Assembly: GCA_016938735.1 (NCBI GenBank) | Contig: JAFGUB010000016.1 | Span: 1-42,547 of the forward strand | Length of the DNA stretch: 42,547 nt | Direction of reading: 5' to 3' | Origin: Campylobacterales bacterium | GTDB lineage: Bacteria; Campylobacterota; Campylobacteria; Campylobacterales; Sulfurimonadaceae | Part shown: piece after piece, positions 33,410 through 42,540 of the stretch | Numbering within the stretch: position 1 is the stretch's first letter | Layout of the letters: each line of letters opens with the position of its first letter | Notes under the pieces: model-generated | Databases searched by the model: none | What the model was told of the DNA's origin: nothing | The model's input: the letters and a program-made list of their open reading frames with translations, nothing else | Made by a program: the position numbers and the translations under genes

Positions 33410-33994
33410 TTAGTAGCGCGTACCCGCCGGCGCGTTGATAAGGTTGAAAAACTCCATGCGGGTTTTTTCGTCACGCTTAAACAGACCGCGCAGGGCGCTG
33501 GAGGTGGTGGTGGAGTTGATCTTCTCAACCCCGCGCATCTCCATGCACATGTGTCTGGCCTGCAAAACCACCGCTACCCCTTTGGGTTCGATGGTCTGCA
33601 TGATGGCGTCGGCGATCTGCTCTGTGAGCTGCTCTTGAATCTGCATGCGTCTGGCAAAGACATCGACCACGCGGGGAATCTTGGAGAGACCGACTACTTT
33701 GCCATCGGGTATATAAGCGACATGCGCCCGCCCGATAATCGGCAGCAAGTGGTGCTCGCACGTGGAGTAAAACTCGATGTCCTTGATCAGGACCATCTCG
33801 TCGTTGCTGGTGTGAAAAAGTGCGGACTCTAAAATCTCTTGCGGGTTTTGGGCGTAGCCGCCGAAGATGAACTGATAGGCTTTGTAGACCCGTTCGGGTG
33901 TTTTGAGCAGCCCTTCACGTGTCGGATCTTCGCCCACGCTTTGCATCATGGTGACAACGGCTTGTTCAAAAGCTTCTTGTTCGGCTGTTTTCAC
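33410..33994 (-). CDS. folE: GTP cyclohydrolase I FolE
   Basis: 194 residues. [20 protein letters not shown] holds the zinc-binding Cys and His residues; [40 protein letters not shown] and ALRGLF complete the family signatures. It converts GTP to dihydroneopterin triphosphate, the first step of folate synthesis. The TGCTAGTATGATT string upstream (34027-34039, minus) may carry its -10. Confidence 0.94.
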   Translation of the reverse strand: MKTAEQEAFEQAVVTMMQSVGEDPTREGLLKTPERVYKAYQFIFGGYAQNPQEILESALFHTSNDEMVLIKDIEFYSTCEHHLLPIIGRAHVAYIPDGKVVGLSKIPRVVDVFARRMQIQEQLTEQIADAIMQTIEPKGVAVVLQARHMCMEMRGVEKINSTTTSSALRGLFKRDEKTRMEFFNLINAPAGTRY

Positions 33995-34160
33995 GTCGAA
34001 CCTTTACTGTGTAGAATAGAGACGCTAATCATACTAGCAAATTGCTTATGCTACCATGTAAGCGACTCAGCCATCCATCAACTCTTTTTGGGTAGCATTG
34101 CCGGAATTTATACTGAGCGTATTGTTCGCTCTGTCATAGTCAATTTAGAAAAGGGATTCA

Positions 34161-35459
34161 ATGCAAATTAAGACAAACAAGATCGACGGCGCCAACGCGG
34201 AAATTTCAGTAACCGTACCCAAAACTACGATCGTATCGAATGTGGAAAAGATCGCATCAGAGCTGACCAAAAGTGCCAAAATTCCAGGCTTTCGCAAAGG
34301 CAAAGTGCCTGCAAGTGCCGTGAAAAAACAGTACGGTGAGCGTCTGGTGCAAGATGCCGAGGCGGAAGTGCTGCGCGAAGTGCTGAATGAAGGACTTAAG
34401 GCGATGGGCATAGACAATGCCGCCATTATCGGTGAGCCGCAGATCAGCAAATTTGAGCGGGGTGACGACAAGATTGAAGTCGAGGTCAAGGTGGCGATGC
34501 GTCCTGAAATTAACATGGAAGGTTATGCCGAACTCGTTGCCGAGTTTGATAAGCCTGCCATCAGCGACGAGGCGGTCGATACCCGCATCAAAGAGCTGGC
34601 ACAGGCGCAAGCCCCAATGGTCAGCGTCGAAGAGGACCGCGCACTGGTTTCAGGTGATACCGCAAAGATCGATTTTGAAGGGTTTGTAGACGGTGAGGCA
34701 TTTGAAGGCGGTAAAGCTGAGGGCTTCTCTTTACGTTTGGGCAGCGGACAGTTCATTCCGGGCTTTGAAGATCAGGTCATCGGTATGAAAAAGGGCGAAG
34801 AGAAGATGATCGACGTTACCTTTCCCGAGAATTACAACAGCGAGAAGTTGGCCGGTAAACCTGCACAATTTAAAGTGAAGGTTCATGACATTTTGGCTAA
34901 GGGTGAAGTGGCGCTCGACGATGCGCTGGCCAAAAAGATGCTTCCCGGACAAGAGGGTGCCGACATGGCGATGCTGCGCGAGAAGGTCAAAGAGCAGCTT
35001 GAGAGTGAAGCGCTCAGTAAGCTCTACAACGAAGAGCTTAAACCCAACCTACTCAACACTTTTGTGGACAAGTTTGATTTTGCTCTGCCGAGCTTCGTCG
35101 TAGAACAGGAGATTGACATGGCGCTGAATAAACACGCCCAAAGCCTTGCTGCCAATGAGATCGAAGCACTGAAAACGGATGCCGAAAAACTCAAAGCACT
35201 GCGCGAGAGCTTCCGTGACGATGCGGCCCGCAGCGTTAAGGCGACCTTCATCATCGATGCCCTTGCGCAGGCTGAAGGGGTGCGCGTAGCGGAGCAGGAA
35301 GTGATGCAGACCATCTACTTCGAAGCCCTGCAGATGGGTCAAGACCCTGAAGCGGCCTATAAGATGTATCAGCGCTCAGGCTACCTGCCTGCCATTCAGA
35401 TGGCGATGGTTGAGGATAAAGTCCTTAGCAAACTGCTCAACAACAAAATCAGAGCTTAA
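34161..35459 (+). CDS. tig: Trigger factor, ribosome-associated chaperone and prolyl isomerase
   Basis: 432 residues. The ribosome-binding signature IPGFRKGKVPASAVKKQYG lies near residues 41-60. The FKBP-type PPIase domain spans about 150-240 (GDTAKIDFEGFVDGEAFEGG; IPGFEDQVIGMKKGEEKMID). The C-terminal chaperone arms are helical. It binds nascent chains at the ribosome exit. AAAAGGG before the ATG is its ribosome site. First gene of tig-clpP-GGDEF-def. Confidence 0.95.
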   Translation: MQIKTNKIDGANAEISVTVPKTTIVSNVEKIASELTKSAKIPGFRKGKVPASAVKKQYGERLVQDAEAEVLREVLNEGLKAMGIDNAAIIGEPQISKFERGDDKIEVEVKVAMRPEINMEGYAELVAEFDKPAISDEAVDTRIKELAQAQAPMVSVEEDRALVSGDTAKIDFEGFVDGEAFEGGKAEGFSLRLGSGQFIPGFEDQVIGMKKGEEKMIDVTFPENYNSEKLAGKPAQFKVKVHDILAKGEVALDDALAKKMLPGQEGADMAMLREKVKEQLESEALSKLYNEELKPNLLNTFVDKFDFALPSFVVEQEIDMALNKHAQSLAANEIEALKTDAEKLKALRESFRDDAARSVKATFIIDALAQAEGVRVAEQEVMQTIYFEALQMGQDPEAAYKMYQRSGYLPAIQMAMVEDKVLSKLLNNKIRA

Positions 35460-35462
35460 GCA

Positions 35463-36056
35463 ATGAGCTACATTCCCTACGTCATCGAGAAAACGGGGCG
35501 GGGCGAGCGTTCGTACGACATCTACTCGCGTCTGCTTAAAGACCGCATCATTATGCTCAGCGGCGAGGTGAATGACCCCGTCGCATCGACGATTATTGCG
35601 CAGATGCTCTTTTTGGAAGCGGAAGATCCCGAAAAAGATATCTATTTTTACATCAACTCTCCCGGCGGTATCGTCACCTCCGGTATGGCGATGTATGATA
35701 CTATGAATTACATCCGCCCTGATGTGGTGACCATCTGTATCGGACAAGCGGCTTCGATGGGGGCGTTTTTGCTCAGTTCGGGTGCCAAGGGTAAGCGTTA
35801 TGCGTTGCCCCATGCCCGCATCATGATCCATCAGCCTCTAGGCGGTGCACAAGGTCAGGCAACCGATATCGAAATTCAAGCCAAAGAGATTTTGCGTATG
35901 AAGCGGGAGCTGAATGAAATTTTGGCCAAAAACACCGGTCAAAATGTCAAGAAAGTCGAAAAAGACACCGACCGTGACAACTTTATGAGCGCACAAGAAG
36001 CAGTGGAATATGGTCTGATCGATGAAGTGCTGCTCAAAAAAGTGAGTAAGAAGTAA
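35463..36056 (+). CDS. clpP: ATP-dependent Clp protease proteolytic subunit ClpP
   Basis: 197 residues. The nucleophile Ser is in [16 protein letters not shown], the His in [20 protein letters not shown] and the Asp in the [18 protein letters not shown] region. [20 protein letters not shown] is a typical ClpP start. It degrades proteins with Clp ATPases. It follows tig by 3 bp. Confidence 0.95.
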   Translation: MSYIPYVIEKTGRGERSYDIYSRLLKDRIIMLSGEVNDPVASTIIAQMLFLEAEDPEKDIYFYINSPGGIVTSGMAMYDTMNYIRPDVVTICIGQAASMGAFLLSSGAKGKRYALPHARIMIHQPLGGAQGQATDIEIQAKEILRMKRELNEILAKNTGQNVKKVEKDTDRDNFMSAQEAVEYGLIDEVLLKKVSKK

Positions 36057-36059
36057 GCC

Positions 36060-37076
36060 GTGGGAGTGGATAAGCGAGAGGGCGTCGGTAGCGGCATCAC
36101 GATCAATGCGCTAGGAGAACCCACCAGCGATCTTGAGGTTTATGCCAAAGAGGTTTTGAGTACTCTGATTTCAGACAATCTTCCCCCCACCCCAAGCAAT
36201 TTCTCGCTCTATTTTGACCGTTTGATGGAGGAGAAAAGCGAGAGCTTTCGTAAGCAGGTTAACGCCATCTTGGAGATCGAAGATGGCAATGATGATGAGC
36301 AGAGCATGGAGCTGGAAAAAAGCCTCAAAGAGGGTTTTGTCTCCGTCAAAAATATTCTTCAAGTCAGTGCCAGCCTTTATAAAAATATGGCGCTGATGAC
36401 CAAGATTCTTGAAAAACACAAGGTAGAACTACAGACAAGCACAGAATCGCATACCGTGATGCGGATTGTCAAGAGTCTTGATGATGATGTCGGCAAGCTC
36501 AACACGATTCTAAAAAAACAGACCTCACAAATGAAGACGCTTTATGATGAGACGGCAGGGATTATCAAAAGCGTTGAAAATGAGACCATTTTTGACAATC
36601 AATATGGCCTCTATAACCGACGTTATGCGATGAATAAAATCGATCAAGAGCGCCAGCTTGTTATAGAATTCAAGCATAAAAGCTCACTTATCGCTCTTAA
36701 GCTATCTAAAGAGATCGAAGGGCAGATCAGTAGTGAAAAGGTGCTGCATCTGATGACGCGCACGATTGCACGTTTGTTGCTTAAAACCTCGCGACGCAGT
36801 GATATTATCGCCCATTATGGCAGCGGAATTTTTTTGATGCTCTTAAAGCATACCGATGCACCGAGTGCGAAGAATGCGGCTCAACGACTTTATGATTTGG
36901 TGGCCTCTAGCAACTTCTTTTTGGCAGAAAAAGAGTACAACCTCAAAATTGCCATCGGTGTGGCAGAGATTAATAACGCTAAGAGTGCCGAAGAGTTGAT
37001 TATTGCAACCATTGATGCGATGGGGCGTGCCGATGAGGCGCCTGAATCGATTCATTACGTTGTGTACGAGGGCTAA
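36060..37076 (+). CDS. Degenerate GGDEF-domain protein between clpP and def
   Basis: 338 residues, GTG start (36060 or 36066) 3 bp after clpP. Residues 1-165 are helical, with a likely coiled coil. The C-terminal half follows the GGDEF fold ([60 protein letters not shown]), but the active-site loop reads YGSGIF in place of GGDEF, so the acidic catalytic residues are gone. It should not make cyclic-di-GMP. It may bind a nucleotide or act through protein contacts. Its place 1 bp before def ties it to the expression of chaperone, protease and deformylase. Confidence 0.8.
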   Translation: MGVDKREGVGSGITINALGEPTSDLEVYAKEVLSTLISDNLPPTPSNFSLYFDRLMEEKSESFRKQVNAILEIEDGNDDEQSMELEKSLKEGFVSVKNILQVSASLYKNMALMTKILEKHKVELQTSTESHTVMRIVKSLDDDVGKLNTILKKQTSQMKTLYDETAGIIKSVENETIFDNQYGLYNRRYAMNKIDQERQLVIEFKHKSSLIALKLSKEIEGQISSEKVLHLMTRTIARLLLKTSRRSDIIAHYGSGIFLMLLKHTDAPSAKNAAQRLYDLVASSNFFLAEKEYNLKIAIGVAEINNAKSAEELIIATIDAMGRADEAPESIHYVVYEG

Positions 37077-37077
37077 G

Positions 37078-37593
37078 ATGCGCTTACCGATTGTCACCTA
37101 CCCCGATAAGCGTCTTAAAGCTCTTTCAGGCGAAGTGACGGTTTTTGATGCTCTTTTACACGAACTTTTAGACAATATGTATGAAACGATGATTGCATCG
37201 AATGGCATTGGTTTGGCCGCAATTCAGGTTGCTCAGCCCATAAGGGCGCTGATCATCAATCTCCCAGACGAAGAGGGCGTGCAGCATTCGGAAGCAACCT
37301 TGGAAGTGATTAATCCAAGGATCGAAGTCGTCGAGGGCTCCACCTATTATCAAGAGGGATGTTTGTCAGTTCCGGGTTTTTATGAGGATGTAGAACGGCA
37401 TGAGCGTTTGCGTCTTAGGTATCAAGATCGCTTTGGTAATGAGCTCTTATTGGAGGCGGAGGGGCTGCTTAGCATCGCGCTTCAGCATGAAATGGATCAT
37501 CTCGATGGGAAGCTTTTTATTGAGAAGCTCTCTTATGCGAGACGGAAAAAGTTCGAAAAAGAGTACAAGAAAAACCAAAAAAGCAAAAGCTAG
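37078..37593 (+). CDS. def: Peptide deformylase
   Basis: 171 residues from the ATG at 37078 ([20 protein letters not shown]). The three metalloenzyme motifs are all present: [17 protein letters not shown] (Cys ligand) and QHEMDHLDG (two His ligands and the catalytic Glu). It removes the formyl group from new proteins. The end overlaps the convergent gene at 37590 by 4 bp. Confidence 0.95.
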   Translation: MRLPIVTYPDKRLKALSGEVTVFDALLHELLDNMYETMIASNGIGLAAIQVAQPIRALIINLPDEEGVQHSEATLEVINPRIEVVEGSTYYQEGCLSVPGFYEDVERHERLRLRYQDRFGNELLLEAEGLLSIALQHEMDHLDGKLFIEKLSYARRKKFEKEYKKNQKSKS

Positions 37594-37904
37594 AGCTCTT
37601 GCTCCGGTTTCTTCCCTGTTGCCAGCCACTGTAGATAGTGAATGGACCACGTTAAGTCATTTAGCGCCTCTTCGATCCCCTGCTGGGGCGTATCAAGTTT
37701 CAGTTTGATTTCTTTTAGACGCTGTTTGAGATATTGAGCCATACTGTAATACAGATTAAACGAGCGGTCGTCTTGTACCTTGAGAATTTCGGCCTCAAGG
37801 GTTTCAACAAGTTGTTGTTCGTTTGGAAAAATATTACCGGCCTTACGCAGGGTGCGTTGCACCTTTTGAAGGTGCTTCATATCCAGAGTAAAAGCCTCTG
37901 TCAT
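37590..37904 (-). CDS. Conserved helical protein, unknown
   Basis: 104 residues, mostly charged helices ([54 protein letters not shown]) ending in an aromatic patch ([16 protein letters not shown]). There is no signal peptide or membrane segment, and I do not recognise the family. Its start shares a base with the pyrE stop (TGATG), so it is the last gene of the secG-frr-pyrE run and is probably translated by coupling. Confidence 0.65.
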   Translation of the reverse strand: MTEAFTLDMKHLQKVQRTLRKAGNIFPNEQQLVETLEAEILKVQDDRSFNLYYSMAQYLKQRLKEIKLKLDTPQQGIEEALNDLTWSIHYLQWLATGKKPEQEL

Positions 37905-38512
37905 CAGTTGCCTCGTGAGCCGGGCTTGATTGCTTCTGATCCATCAGCGCAAAGGGGGCAGTTTTCGGGCTCATAGATTGTGAACGTAAAATCTTCTAAG
38001 GCAAAAAATGGGAGATTTTCGGGGAGCTTACAGTTTGCCATTCTTTTGAGCGAACTTCCTTTTCTGGCGCAAAATCCACGGTTGGCAAGAGCAGCATAGG
38101 CAACCACGACACCACCCATTTGTGCGACGGCTTCACCGGCTTCCATAGCAGAGCCACCTGTTGTAATGATGTCTTCACAGATAAGGACGTTTTCGCCTAC
38201 ATGTAGATCAAATCCACGGCGAATAGTCATCACCCCGTTAACACGCTCGGCAAAAATGGATCGTACGCCGAGCGCTTGTGCGAGCGCGAAACCGGCGATC
38301 ATGCCACCAAGAGCCGGAGCACACACGGTGTCAACCTTTAAGTCGCTTGCACGAATCTGCTCTGCGAGTGCCTCGGCCAACATCTTGGCTGTTGCTGGTT
38401 GCTCTAATACTTTGGCAGATTGTAGATAATATTGCGAGTGTTTGCCCGAACTTAGCTTAAAGTGGCCCTCAAGCAGGGCATCGGCTTTAACATAGATCTC
38501 TTTGACGTTCAT
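37904..38512 (-). CDS. pyrE: Orotate phosphoribosyltransferase PyrE
   Basis: 202 residues. HFKLSSGKHSQYYLQSAKVL at the start, the PRPP loop VLICEDIITTGGSAMEAGEA, and APALGGMIAGFALAQALGV are diagnostic. It makes orotidine monophosphate in pyrimidine synthesis. The C-terminal ENCPLCADGSEAIKPGSRGN adds a short Cys-containing tail. It lies 1 bp after frr. Confidence 0.94.
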   Translation of the reverse strand: MNVKEIYVKADALLEGHFKLSSGKHSQYYLQSAKVLEQPATAKMLAEALAEQIRASDLKVDTVCAPALGGMIAGFALAQALGVRSIFAERVNGVMTIRRGFDLHVGENVLICEDIITTGGSAMEAGEAVAQMGGVVVAYAALANRGFCARKGSSLKRMANCKLPENLPFFALEDFTFTIYEPENCPLCADGSEAIKPGSRGN

Positions 38513-38513
38513 G

Positions 38514-39071
38514 TTAAACCGTCATGATGTCTTGCTCTTTGGCTTTGAGAATATCATCAACCAGAGCAATGTATTTATCGGTCATTTTTTGGATCTTATC
38601 TTGAGCTGATTTCGACTCATCTTGGGTTGCGGCTTTATCTTTTTCAAGTTTTTTCACAGCATCATTGGCTTTTTTCCGATCGTTTCGAATGGCGATTTTT
38701 GCATTTTCGCCCATGCCCTTCATCTGCTTGACGGTATTTTGGCGTTGCTCAATGGTCATAGCCGGAAAAAAGAGTTTGATTTGATTGCCGTCATTGTTAG
38801 GGTTGACGCCGATATTCGCGCGCGCGATAGCACCTTCAATGGCTGAAAGCAAATGACGCTCCCATGGAGTGACCGTGATGGTGGTGGCGTCTGCAGCTAA
38901 AACGGTTGCAACTTGCGACAGAGGGGTCATTGTGCCGTAATAATCTACCCTAATGTGATCCAAAATGCTGACTACCACTTTACCGGTGCGTAGCGACTTA
39001 AACTCATGCTTCATATGCTCGACCGAATGCTGCATGTTGGCATCACACTCTACATAAATCTCTTCTAACAT
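38514..39071 (-). CDS. frr: Ribosome recycling factor
   Basis: 185 residues from the ATG at 39071; the open frame extends upstream into the deacetylase gene but this start gives the standard length. [54 protein letters not shown] and [20 protein letters not shown] are the standard RRF blocks. It frees ribosomes after termination, with EF-G. Confidence 0.95.
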   Translation of the reverse strand: MLEEIYVECDANMQHSVEHMKHEFKSLRTGKVVVSILDHIRVDYYGTMTPLSQVATVLAADATTITVTPWERHLLSAIEGAIARANIGVNPNNDGNQIKLFFPAMTIEQRQNTVKQMKGMGENAKIAIRNDRKKANDAVKKLEKDKAATQDESKSAQDKIQKMTDKYIALVDDILKAKEQDIMTV

Positions 39072-39072
39072 G

Positions 39073-40014
39073 TTACTCCTTTGCGATAATGGTACTGCTA
39101 TAGCAAAAGCCGCTTCTGATGAATATACGGCTTCGTGCGTGTTTAAGTGGGCGCACAAGCGAGATTTTGACCTCTCCACTCTGTACGGGGGCCGGCTCCC
39201 AGCCATAGCCTGAAATATAATACTCTATGTGCTCGATAGATGGTGAAATTTTAGCGTGTATTGATTTAAGAAGAGCATCTTTGGGATAGGTTTGCGGCTC
39301 AATCCACTCTGCAGCAAGATGCTGAATCTTCAATTTTGATGTCAGATCAACCTCTCTCGTTAAGGCAATACGGTCAAGATTATACGGGTTACTTGTTTCA
39401 TTGACAGCACCGTTGTTTTGATTGAGTATGAGTTTGAATCCATGTGATTGTATGTTCTCGAGCACATCTGAGGAGTATTCTCCATAGGGATAGGCGTAAT
39501 AAGCGGGAGAGTGGCCCATGGCCTTTGTGAAAAGCTCTATGGCCTTGCGCGTATCTTGGGCTATGGCCTCAGCATCAAGCGATATGAGATGGGGGTGCGC
39601 GTAACTATGCAGGGCAATTTCTCCGTATGCGGCAGCCTCTTTGAGTTGTTGCCACGTCATATAGTCTCGGTAGCGGCTCTGTGTTGCTTCGACATATACA
39701 AACAGGGTAAAAGGGTAGCCGTAAGATTTAAACAGTTCAAAAGCCTTGTCATAAAAGCTGCGATAGCTGTCGTCAATCGTTAAGACAACCCATTTGGGAT
39801 CTATGGGTCTATGGTTGTGAAGAGCATCGGCCAGCTGGCTAAGTGGGATAACTTTGTAGCCGTTTTGCTGAAAATGGTCGAATTGAGCTTTGAGTTGGTC
39901 TATTGACGTATTGGCTGAAGCCCTTTTAGGGTCATCGAAACGGTGATAGACAAATATGTGGGCGTCCCCATATAAGAGGAGCGTAAAAATCGTGATCCAA
40001 AGTAGAAAACGCAT
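39073..40014 (-). CDS. Polysaccharide deacetylase (NodB-like), exported
   Basis: 313 residues with a signal peptide ([18 protein letters not shown]). The NodB motifs are visible: TIDDSY with Asp81-Asp82, the metal His pair in [15 protein letters not shown], and [14 protein letters not shown]. It likely removes acetyl groups from peptidoglycan or a surface glycan in the periplasm. It is inserted between secG and frr, with no gap to secG and 1 bp to frr, so it is locked into the housekeeping operon. Confidence 0.88.
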   Translation of the reverse strand: MRFLLWITIFTLLLYGDAHIFVYHRFDDPKRASANTSIDQLKAQFDHFQQNGYKVIPLSQLADALHNHRPIDPKWVVLTIDDSYRSFYDKAFELFKSYGYPFTLFVYVEATQSRYRDYMTWQQLKEAAAYGEIALHSYAHPHLISLDAEAIAQDTRKAIELFTKAMGHSPAYYAYPYGEYSSDVLENIQSHGFKLILNQNNGAVNETSNPYNLDRIALTREVDLTSKLKIQHLAAEWIEPQTYPKDALLKSIHAKISPSIEHIEYYISGYGWEPAPVQSGEVKISLVRPLKHARSRIFIRSGFCYSSTIIAKE

Positions 40015-40353
40015 CTACTTGGAGCTGTTTGCCTCTGGTGCCACTGACGTAGGCTCAAATGGAGCAATAGCAGCCGGAGCAGCGACATCGGTAGATTCGA
40101 TCATGGCATCGACGACGGACTTGTTTTTGCTCTGAGCGTAGAAATAACCAAGCGCAACGGTGTTCACAACAAAAAGAAAACCGAGAAAAAAGGTCGCTTT
40201 CGCAAGAAAACCGCTAGGGCCTTTGGCACCAAAGACCGATTCGTTTGAGCCGCTGTATGCTCCTAGTCCGATACTTGAACTCTTTTGTAGCAAAACCGCA
40301 ATGGTGATGAAGATCACGAGGACGATTTGCATGATGAGCAATGTAGCTGTCAT
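40015..40353 (-). CDS. secG: Preprotein translocase subunit SecG
   Basis: 112 residues from the ATG at 40353. Two membrane helices (LLIMQIVLVIFITIAVLLQ and ATFFLGFLFVVNTVALGYFY) flank the family loop SSSIGLGAYSGSNESVFGAK. The Ala/Pro-rich tail is common in Campylobacterota SecG. It assists SecYE in export. First gene of its operon; its TATAAT (40385-40390, minus) lies 32 bp upstream. Confidence 0.92.
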   Translation of the reverse strand: MTATLLIMQIVLVIFITIAVLLQKSSSIGLGAYSGSNESVFGAKGPSGFLAKATFFLGFLFVVNTVALGYFYAQSKNKSVVDAMIESTDVAAPAAIAPFEPTSVAPEANSSK

Positions 40354-40384
40354 GATGATTCCCTTAAAGATAAAAAAGTGGCGC

Positions 40385-40431
40385 ATTATAGCGAAAATAG
40401 CCTTTTACATGTACGCCCTATAGGCTATAAT
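40385..40431. promoter_or_regulatory. Divergent secG and methyltransferase promoters sharing one palindrome
   Basis: TATAAT on the minus strand (40385-40390) faces secG; TATAAT on the plus strand (40426-40431) faces the methyltransferase. TTACATGTAC (40405-40414) lies between them and supplies both -35 regions: TTTACA (40404-40409) 16 bp from the plus -10, and TACATG (40408-40413, minus) 17 bp from the minus -10. Confidence 0.6.
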
Positions 40432-40482
40432 AGTGTGAACTGGACCATGAAACAGGGGTTCGACAGGGATTGGGAGTATGCA

Positions 40483-41175
40483 GTGTCAATAAAAGTTGCA
40501 CGTGAGTTTTCAAGATTTGCATCTCAATACGGTAGATATAACCTTATACAAGATCAGGTAGCCAACAAATTAGTACTCGATACGGTATTAAAGCCCAAAC
40601 GTATCTTGGATCTTGGATGCGGTAGCGGTGCTATTGTCAAACGGCTGGATTGGGAGATAGAGTGCTTTGTCGGGATTGATCTTGCCGAAGGGATGCTTGC
40701 GGAACACCCGAAAAGAGATCGTGTTGAGTGTCTCTTGGGCGACTTTAATGATTTTGAGTGGCTAGGCGGGCTTGCCTCTTGGCGGTTCGAGCATATCTAT
40801 TCCGCATCTGCACTGCAGTGGGCAACGGATATAGATGGGTTGTTGGCACTACTTAAAACATTTAAGGCGCCGCTTTCGCTTGGTATCTTTACATGTAACA
40901 CATTTAAAACACTCTATGAAACGGCTGGAATCCCCCCTCTTTTACGCAGTGCAGATGCATTGATCCAGAGTGTTAAGGAAGTATTTGATGCACGTTTGGA
41001 ATTGGTGCAATACACTCTGGCTTTTGAATGCAAGCAGGATCTGTTTGGTTATATCAAATGCTCTGGTGTAAGCGGAGGGCGCAATCTGCTTGGCTACCGT
41101 GATACGAAACGGCTTATGAGGGAGTATCCAAGTCTTACGCTCGAATTTGAAGTTCTGTTCATCTACACAGATTGA
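40483..41175 (+). CDS. SAM-dependent methyltransferase, BioC-like
   Basis: About 230 residues from a GTG at 40483, which follows GGGAG at good spacing; an ATG at 40447 would give 242 but leaves only a short leader. VAREFSRFASQYGRYNLIQD at the start resembles BioC, and ILDLGCGSGAIVKRL is the SAM-binding motif I, with FVGIDLAEGMLAEHPKRDRV and HIYSASALQWATDIDGLL as later motifs (the SALQW block is typical of BioC). BioC methylates malonyl-ACP at the start of biotin synthesis. No other bio gene is near, so the substrate is inferred. It overlaps the convergent gene by 17 bp. Confidence 0.7.
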   Translation: MSIKVAREFSRFASQYGRYNLIQDQVANKLVLDTVLKPKRILDLGCGSGAIVKRLDWEIECFVGIDLAEGMLAEHPKRDRVECLLGDFNDFEWLGGLASWRFEHIYSASALQWATDIDGLLALLKTFKAPLSLGIFTCNTFKTLYETAGIPPLLRSADALIQSVKEVFDARLELVQYTLAFECKQDLFGYIKCSGVSGGRNLLGYRDTKRLMREYPSLTLEFEVLFIYTD

Positions 41176-41554
41176 GATGCTCTTTCTCGGCTGTATAGAG
41201 TGTATAGCGGATCGTTTTGAATTTTTCAGACTCAGAGGGGAGAAGCACTTTGAAAAGCTCTTCAAGCACTCTTGATGACTCTTGTGCTCTTTTGTAGTTA
41301 GCAATGATCAGGTCTACAAGATTGCTCCGCTGCATTTCTGTGGTTAGTGTGGGGCGCAATACATCATTATCACTGTCTCGAGAGGATACTAAGAGGGTGT
41401 AGGACTCAACAATGCACTGATGACGTAGAGATTTTAGTGTTTTTGAAAGAGGCTGATTATTTTGAGCGTAACGCGCAATGTCTTCAACGACGCGAATGCC
41501 TTCTTTGAGGCGGTTGAGGTTGGCATCGACAACCCGATTGAGTTCGGGCGTCAT
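41159..41554 (-). CDS. ThiE-associated N-terminal-type domain protein
   Basis: 131 residues from the ATG at 41554. NRVVDANLNRLKEGIRVVED and IARYAQNNQPLSKTLKSLRH match the helical domain found in front of thiamine-phosphate synthase in some bacteria and as a stand-alone protein in Campylobacterota. There is no synthase domain here. A link to thiamine metabolism is therefore by family name only. It lies 4 bp after the Bax-inhibitor-like gene. Confidence 0.65.
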   Translation of the reverse strand: MTPELNRVVDANLNRLKEGIRVVEDIARYAQNNQPLSKTLKSLRHQCIVESYTLLVSSRDSDNDVLRPTLTTEMQRSNLVDLIIANYKRAQESSRVLEELFKVLLPSESEKFKTIRYTLYTAEKEHLNLCR

Positions 41555-41558
41555 AGCA

Positions 41559-42266
41559 CTATTCGTCACTGCCACCAAAAAGACCGAAAAGTTGGAGCAG
41601 AGTAACGAACATATTAAAAAAATCAAGATAAAGTCCTACGGCTCCATCCATAGGCGTCTCATAGGCACCACGCATAATGTTTTGCGTGTCATAGATCACC
41701 ATGATGCTAATGACAAGCATAAACGCTGCTTGAATAATAAGATAGAGGACGGGGCTTTGCATCAAAAAAATGTTGACCAAAGAGAAGCCTAGAATGATCA
41801 TAAATGCAATCATTAAAGGCTTGCCGTAAGAAGAGAAATCCTTGGTCGTTTTGATAGCAAAAAAGCTAAGCGCCCCAAAAAGTGCTGCTGTCATCAAGAA
41901 AGCATTAGCAATCAAAGACGCGCCATTGGCAAAACTAAGAATATGGCTCAATAATGGTGTGATGATCACACCACTGGCAAAAGTGAAGCCAAAGAGTGCA
42001 ATCATGTTGATACCAGGCTTATTCTTGACCATTTGTAAGCCAAACATTCCAAAAAGCATCCATGGAATAGCGATAAACCAATAATTGGCAGCAACTGTTG
42101 CTGCGAAAGGTATTCCAGCATAAGCACCGGCTGCGCCTGCAAGCATAGATGCGGCAAATAGTTTGTAGGTCTCTTTTACAAAAGAGACGATGTGTGACTC
42201 GGATCGTGTAGAGTATTCAAATGAACTACTTTGATCATGCGCGTAATCTCTATCATAAAGTCCCAT
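41559..42266 (-). CDS. Bax inhibitor-1/YccA family membrane protein
   Basis: 235 residues with about seven membrane helices, starting after a cytoplasmic stretch of about 25 residues. FVKETYKLFAASMLAGAAGA, the central GVIITPLLSHILSFANGASL and the C-terminal VISIMVIYDTQNIMRGAYET, then YLDFFNMFVTLLQLFGLFGG, are typical of the family, including the two Asp of the pH-dependent calcium site. In bacteria such proteins (YccA, YbhL, YetJ type) modulate FtsH or leak calcium. An AGGAAAAG ribosome site precedes the ATG. Confidence 0.88.
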   Translation of the reverse strand: MGLYDRDYAHDQSSSFEYSTRSESHIVSFVKETYKLFAASMLAGAAGAYAGIPFAATVAANYWFIAIPWMLFGMFGLQMVKNKPGINMIALFGFTFASGVIITPLLSHILSFANGASLIANAFLMTAALFGALSFFAIKTTKDFSSYGKPLMIAFMIILGFSLVNIFLMQSPVLYLIIQAAFMLVISIMVIYDTQNIMRGAYETPMDGAVGLYLDFFNMFVTLLQLFGLFGGSDE

Positions 42267-42280
42267 TTTCTTTTCCTTAT

Positions 42281-42301
42281 GAAAACGTTGATGACGTTTC
42301 C
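42281..42301. promoter_or_regulatory. Inverted repeat before the Bax-inhibitor-like gene
   Basis: GAAAACGT (42281-42288) and ACGTTTCC (42294-42301) pair with one mismatch round TGATG, 15 to 35 bp upstream of the start codon at 42266. It could be an operator or a leader stem. Confidence 0.3.
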
Positions 42302-42464
42302 GAAATTTTCTCTGCCACTATATTTTCATAGAGTGAACGAACCGTAAATCGTCGAGCACCTGATCAAAAGTCATTTCATCAATTATTTAATGTATAAGAG
42401 CGGTGCCACAAAGTACATTTCTCAATGTATTTTCGAGAAACTCTAAAATTTCCCTCAACCCCTC

Positions 42465-42493
42465 TTGACATTCCCCATTGATTCTCCTATAAT
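42465..42493 (+). promoter_or_regulatory. Perfect consensus sigma-70 promoter, rRNA-operon type
   Basis: TTGACA (42465-42470), 17 bp, TATAAT (42488-42493), with a C-rich discriminator TCCCGTCC directly after. Both hexamers and the spacing match the consensus exactly. Perfect promoters are rare and in this phylum are expected mainly at rRNA or tRNA operons. The transcript would run off the window end, so the gene served is not visible. Confidence 0.75.
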
Positions 42494-42521
42494 TCCCGTC
42501 CACAAACGATGAGACCTCGAA

Positions 42522-42540
42522 AGAGCGTCTAGGTCGCTCT
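42522..42540 (+). other. Leader hairpin after the consensus promoter
   Basis: AGAGCG (42522-42527) pairs with CGCTCT (42535-42540) round a 7-nt loop in the first transcribed bases. An alternative pairing of GACCT (42513-42517) with AGGTC (42531-42535) is also possible. It fits an rRNA or tRNA leader, with no coding sequence. Confidence 0.4.

Noticed and set aside
34050-34061. CTACCATGTAAG as another copy of the palindrome
   Set aside because: It has an extra base in the centre and does not contain TACATGTA, so it was not counted.
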